Shown piece after piece: positions 61,719 through 64,000 of a stretch of DNA of 64,000 nucleotides. Made by a program: the position numbers and the translations under genes. Each line of letters begins with the position of its first letter. The stretch's first letter is position 1. The DNA comes from Solimicrobium sp043758755 (GTDB lineage: Bacteria > Pseudomonadota > Gammaproteobacteria > Burkholderiales > Burkholderiaceae_D), in contig JAYVMW010000017.1 of the NCBI GenBank assembly GCA_043758755.1, positions 62,001 to 126,000 on the forward strand. The letters run 5' to 3'. The notes beneath the pieces are model-generated. The model made no database searches. It saw only the letters and a list, made by a program, of their open reading frames with translations, and was not told where the DNA came from.

Positions 61719-62657
61719 ATGGCAGTATTTACTCCGGTCAGTCTGGCTGACCTTTGCGGATGGATTCCGCAATTTCCCCTCGGATCGGCACGCGCCATCA
61801 AGGGTATTTCATCCGGTATAGAAAACAGCAATTTCTTCATTGATACCGATGCCGGTGAATTTGTTCTGACGATTTTCGAAAATCTCAGTTTTGAACAACT
61901 ACCCTTTTATCTGCATCTGATGGATCATCTGGCCCGGCGAGGCATTCCGGTGCCTGCTCCGATAGCGAACCGCCAGGGCAATCTGGTCACGGCTTTGCAC
62001 GGCAAACCGGCTGCCATCGTGAGTAAATTAAGCGGCGACAGTGAACTCAATCCGGCTCCGGTGCATTGCGCAGCAGTTGGTGCAATGCTGGCCAAAATGC
62101 ATCTGGCCGGTCAGGATTTTGGGATGCATCAGGATAATTTGCGCGGGCTGGCGTGGTGGAAGGAGATAGCTCCTAAAGTAGCCGGCTATTTAAATGGGCC
62201 CCAACTTCAGTTGCTGCAATCCGAATTGCACAATCAGGAAACATTTGCCGCCAGTCCGGCATATCAGCAATTGCCCAGAGGGCCGATCCATGCGGATTTA
62301 TTTCGCAACAATGTGATGTTTGATCAGGAGCGGCTTACAGGATTTTTTGATTTTTATTTTGCCGGTTGCGACACCTTCATCTTTGATCTGGCAGTAACCT
62401 GCAACGACTGGTGCGTCGATCTGGCAAGTGGTGCAATCGATCCGGTCCGTGCGGCCGCGCTCCTGAATGCCTATGAATCGGTACGGCCGCTGACCACGGC
62501 CGAGCAAATTTCATGGCCTATCATGTTACGCGCAGCTGCATTGCGTTTCTGGTTATCGCGCCTGTTTGACTTTTATCAACCCCGCCAGGCTCACATGTTG
62601 ACACCACACGACCCAACCCATTTTGAACGCATTTTACGCAAGCACTCTGAACAATGA
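61719..62657 (+). CDS. thrB: Homoserine kinase, type II (APH-like)
   Basis: A 312-residue aminoglycoside-phosphotransferase-fold kinase that phosphorylates homoserine for threonine synthesis. GIENSNFFIDTDAGEFVLTIF, PRGPIHADLFRNNVMFD (catalytic HxDxxxxN) and GFFDFYFAGCDTFIFDLAV (DFG-equivalent) are the family pattern. The length and neighbours are as usual in Burkholderiales. Its stop overlaps the following membrane protein gene by 4 bases. Confidence 0.95.
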   Translation: MAVFTPVSLADLCGWIPQFPLGSARAIKGISSGIENSNFFIDTDAGEFVLTIFENLSFEQLPFYLHLMDHLARRGIPVPAPIANRQGNLVTALHGKPAAIVSKLSGDSELNPAPVHCAAVGAMLAKMHLAGQDFGMHQDNLRGLAWWKEIAPKVAGYLNGPQLQLLQSELHNQETFAASPAYQQLPRGPIHADLFRNNVMFDQERLTGFFDFYFAGCDTFIFDLAVTCNDWCVDLASGAIDPVRAAALLNAYESVRPLTTAEQISWPIMLRAAALRFWLSRLFDFYQPRQAHMLTPHDPTHFERILRKHSEQ

Positions 62658-63460
62658 ATAATTTACCTGCCCAAACGGGTTGGCTCTGGATCAAACAGGG
62701 CTTTCAGTATTTCCGACAGCAACCCATGGAATTTATTTCACTGTTTTTGGCATATCTGTTTTTTGTGCTGATACTCGGCCTTATTTCCTACTCTGTTTCC
62801 GGACTGATCCCCCATTTTGGGCAAATTCTCACATTTATATTGCTGCCCCTGTTCACCCTGCCCTTTATGCATGCCTGCAAAGATGTTGATCAGGGCCTGC
62901 GGGTCCGTCCGCAATTAATTCTGACCGGATTTCGCTCAGCACAACTGACATCGCTGCTGGCGCTGGGTGTGCTGTATCTGATTGCGGCCATAGTCGCTCT
63001 GTTTACATCGACCTTGATTGACGGCGGATTGTTTCTGCAACTGCTCACTGAATCAGACAAACTCGACCCCGCCATGCTGGCAGAGGGAAATATGGCTCTG
63101 GCCATGCTGCTGGCCATGCTGATTTATGCGTTGGCGCTCATGGCGCTATGGTTTGCCGGCCCACTCATCGCGTGGCAGAAAATGCCGTTGTTCAAAGCGG
63201 TTTTTTACAGTTTTTTTGCCTCGATAAAATCCGTGCGTGCCTTTATCATTTTTGCACTGTCCTGGTTTGCCGTTGCAGGAATCATACCGGCCATGCTCAT
63301 GATTACGATCGCCGCCCTGACCGGCTCTCAGGATGCGGTAGTCATGCTGATGCTGCCGGTCTCATTGCTGAGCAACGTCATTTTGTACTGTACGTTTTAC
63401 CCGTCCTACAAATCAGTATTCGGTCAGCCTGATACTGGTGAGTCATCCACGATTTCATAA
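62654..63460 (+). CDS. BPSS1780-family inner-membrane protein
   Basis: A 268-residue polytopic protein with about six helices. QTGWLWIKQGFQYFRQQPMEF at the N-terminus is the hallmark of the BPSS1780 family, found beside thrB in Burkholderia and relatives. Its role is unknown. ATG overlaps the thrB stop. Its 3' end overlaps the convergent OsmC gene by 37 bases (63424-63460). Confidence 0.85.
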   Translation: MNNLPAQTGWLWIKQGFQYFRQQPMEFISLFLAYLFFVLILGLISYSVSGLIPHFGQILTFILLPLFTLPFMHACKDVDQGLRVRPQLILTGFRSAQLTSLLALGVLYLIAAIVALFTSTLIDGGLFLQLLTESDKLDPAMLAEGNMALAMLLAMLIYALALMALWFAGPLIAWQKMPLFKAVFYSFFASIKSVRAFIIFALSWFAVAGIIPAMLMITIAALTGSQDAVVMLMLPVSLLSNVILYCTFYPSYKSVFGQPDTGESSTIS

Positions 63461-63861
63461 CTTTGGGTGATTTCTGCCGTTTTTTCCATCATGATCGAGG
63501 CTGAACAATACTTCTCATGAGACAGTTTGATGGCACGCTCTACCGTGTTCGGTTTCACCGCAGTCCCGGTCACAACGAAATGAAAATGTACCTTGGTGAA
63601 TACTTTCGGTTCTTTTTCAGCACGTTCGGCAGTCAGCTTTACCTCACAATTGGTGATTTTTTGCCCACTTTTTCGCAGAATTAACACAACATCGTAGGCA
63701 GTACAACCGCCGGTTCCCAATAAAACCATTTCCATTGGACGCGGTGCCAGATTGCGTCCGCCCCCATCCGGTGCGCCGTCCATTGCGACTACATGACCTG
63801 AGCCCGTTTCGGCCAAAAAAGTCATTCCGGATAATCCAGTCCACCTGACCGTGCATTCCAT
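63424..63861 (-). CDS. OsmC-family peroxide-resistance protein
   Basis: A 145-residue protein of the OsmC/Ohr fold, similar to YhfA. It has ETGSGHVVAMDGAP, PMEMVLLGTGGCTAYDVV (the region with the reactive Cys) and SHEKYCSAS with a second Cys. Two conserved cysteines suggest thiol peroxidase activity. I start at 63861 (MECTVRWTGLSG), 8 bases after AAGGA; a frame from 63966 would add 35 unsupported residues. 63862-64000 holds only its leader. Confidence 0.9.
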   Translation of the reverse strand: MECTVRWTGLSGMTFLAETGSGHVVAMDGAPDGGGRNLAPRPMEMVLLGTGGCTAYDVVLILRKSGQKITNCEVKLTAERAEKEPKVFTKVHFHFVVTGTAVKPNTVERAIKLSHEKYCSASIMMEKTAEITQSYEIVDDSPVSG

Positions 63862-64000
63862 TGCGCTATTCCTTGTTGGTAAAAAATCTGATTGTAGCCT
63901 GAAATACACCATTGATTTCCACACAAACATATTTACGCACCAATATATTGCATTGCAAAAAAGCACTCTGCACCTATTTGGCTATGCTGGTTTGCGACAA

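Overview
The window looks like chromosomal DNA of a betaproteobacterium of the order Burkholderiales. Oxalobacteraceae (an Undibacterium-, Janthinobacterium- or Massilia-like organism) is my best guess. The grounds are the conserved block polA / LOG protein / DUF2782 / thrB / BPSS1780-type membrane protein, a short Coq7-type quinone hydroxylase, two Gram-negative porins of the Burkholderiales type, a PEP-CTERM remnant and many TonB-dependent and LysR proteins. No rRNA, tRNA, CRISPR array, intact insertion sequence or prophage was seen. Assignments rest on reading motifs, without database searches.

Layout. 1-2.8 kb: the 3' part of a branched-chain amino acid (Liv) ABC operon. 2.9-7.4 kb: an accessory strip with a toxin-antitoxin scar (two systems fused), a secreted zinc phospholipase C-like protein, a methyltransferase and a decayed PEP-CTERM pseudogene. 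7.4-31.1 kb: a large N-acetylglucosamine (GlcNAc)/chitin catabolic region. A ten-gene minus-strand operon (gntR, nagA, SIS deaminase, four-gene sugar ABC importer, GH3 hexosaminidase, ppc, AmpG-like MFS carrier) faces a TonB-dependent receptor. This is followed by DUF6445 and flavin halogenase genes, a GlcNAc kinase, a second near-identical gntR, a NagX-type membrane protein and a GH18 chitinase. Three promoters share one conserved operator that abuts the -35 box, which defines a local regulon.

31.1-33.1 kb: an Lrp/AsnC regulator divergent from an uncharacterised ATP-grasp enzyme. 33.2-41.3 kb: a sucrose-utilisation locus of the Xanthomonas sux type (LacI repressor, TonB-dependent receptor, amylosucrase, PfkB sugar kinase, MFS importer). 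It has two palindromic LacI-type operators, each overlapping the -35 box of one of two divergent promoters. 41.4-57 kb: an unknown small gene, two OmpR-type two-component systems, a ZIP metal transporter, a second toxin-antitoxin pair, coq7, a complete RND efflux operon and two porins. 57.7-64 kb: housekeeping genes (polA, LOG, DUF2782, thrB, BPSS1780-type protein, OsmC).

How it fits together: secreted chitinase releases chito-oligomers, the TonB receptor takes them through the outer membrane, and the ABC importer or MFS carrier moves them inward. GH3, GlcNAc kinase, NagA and the SIS deaminase then convert them to fructose-6-phosphate. In the neighbouring locus a second TonB receptor and MFS protein import sucrose, amylosucrase splits it, and the sugar kinase captures the fructose. 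The most unusual items are the shared three-promoter operator, the flavin halogenase/DUF6445 pair inside a GlcNAc regulon, ppc embedded in the nag operon, the toxin-antitoxin fusion scar and a perfect hairpin inside the PEP-CTERM pseudogene.
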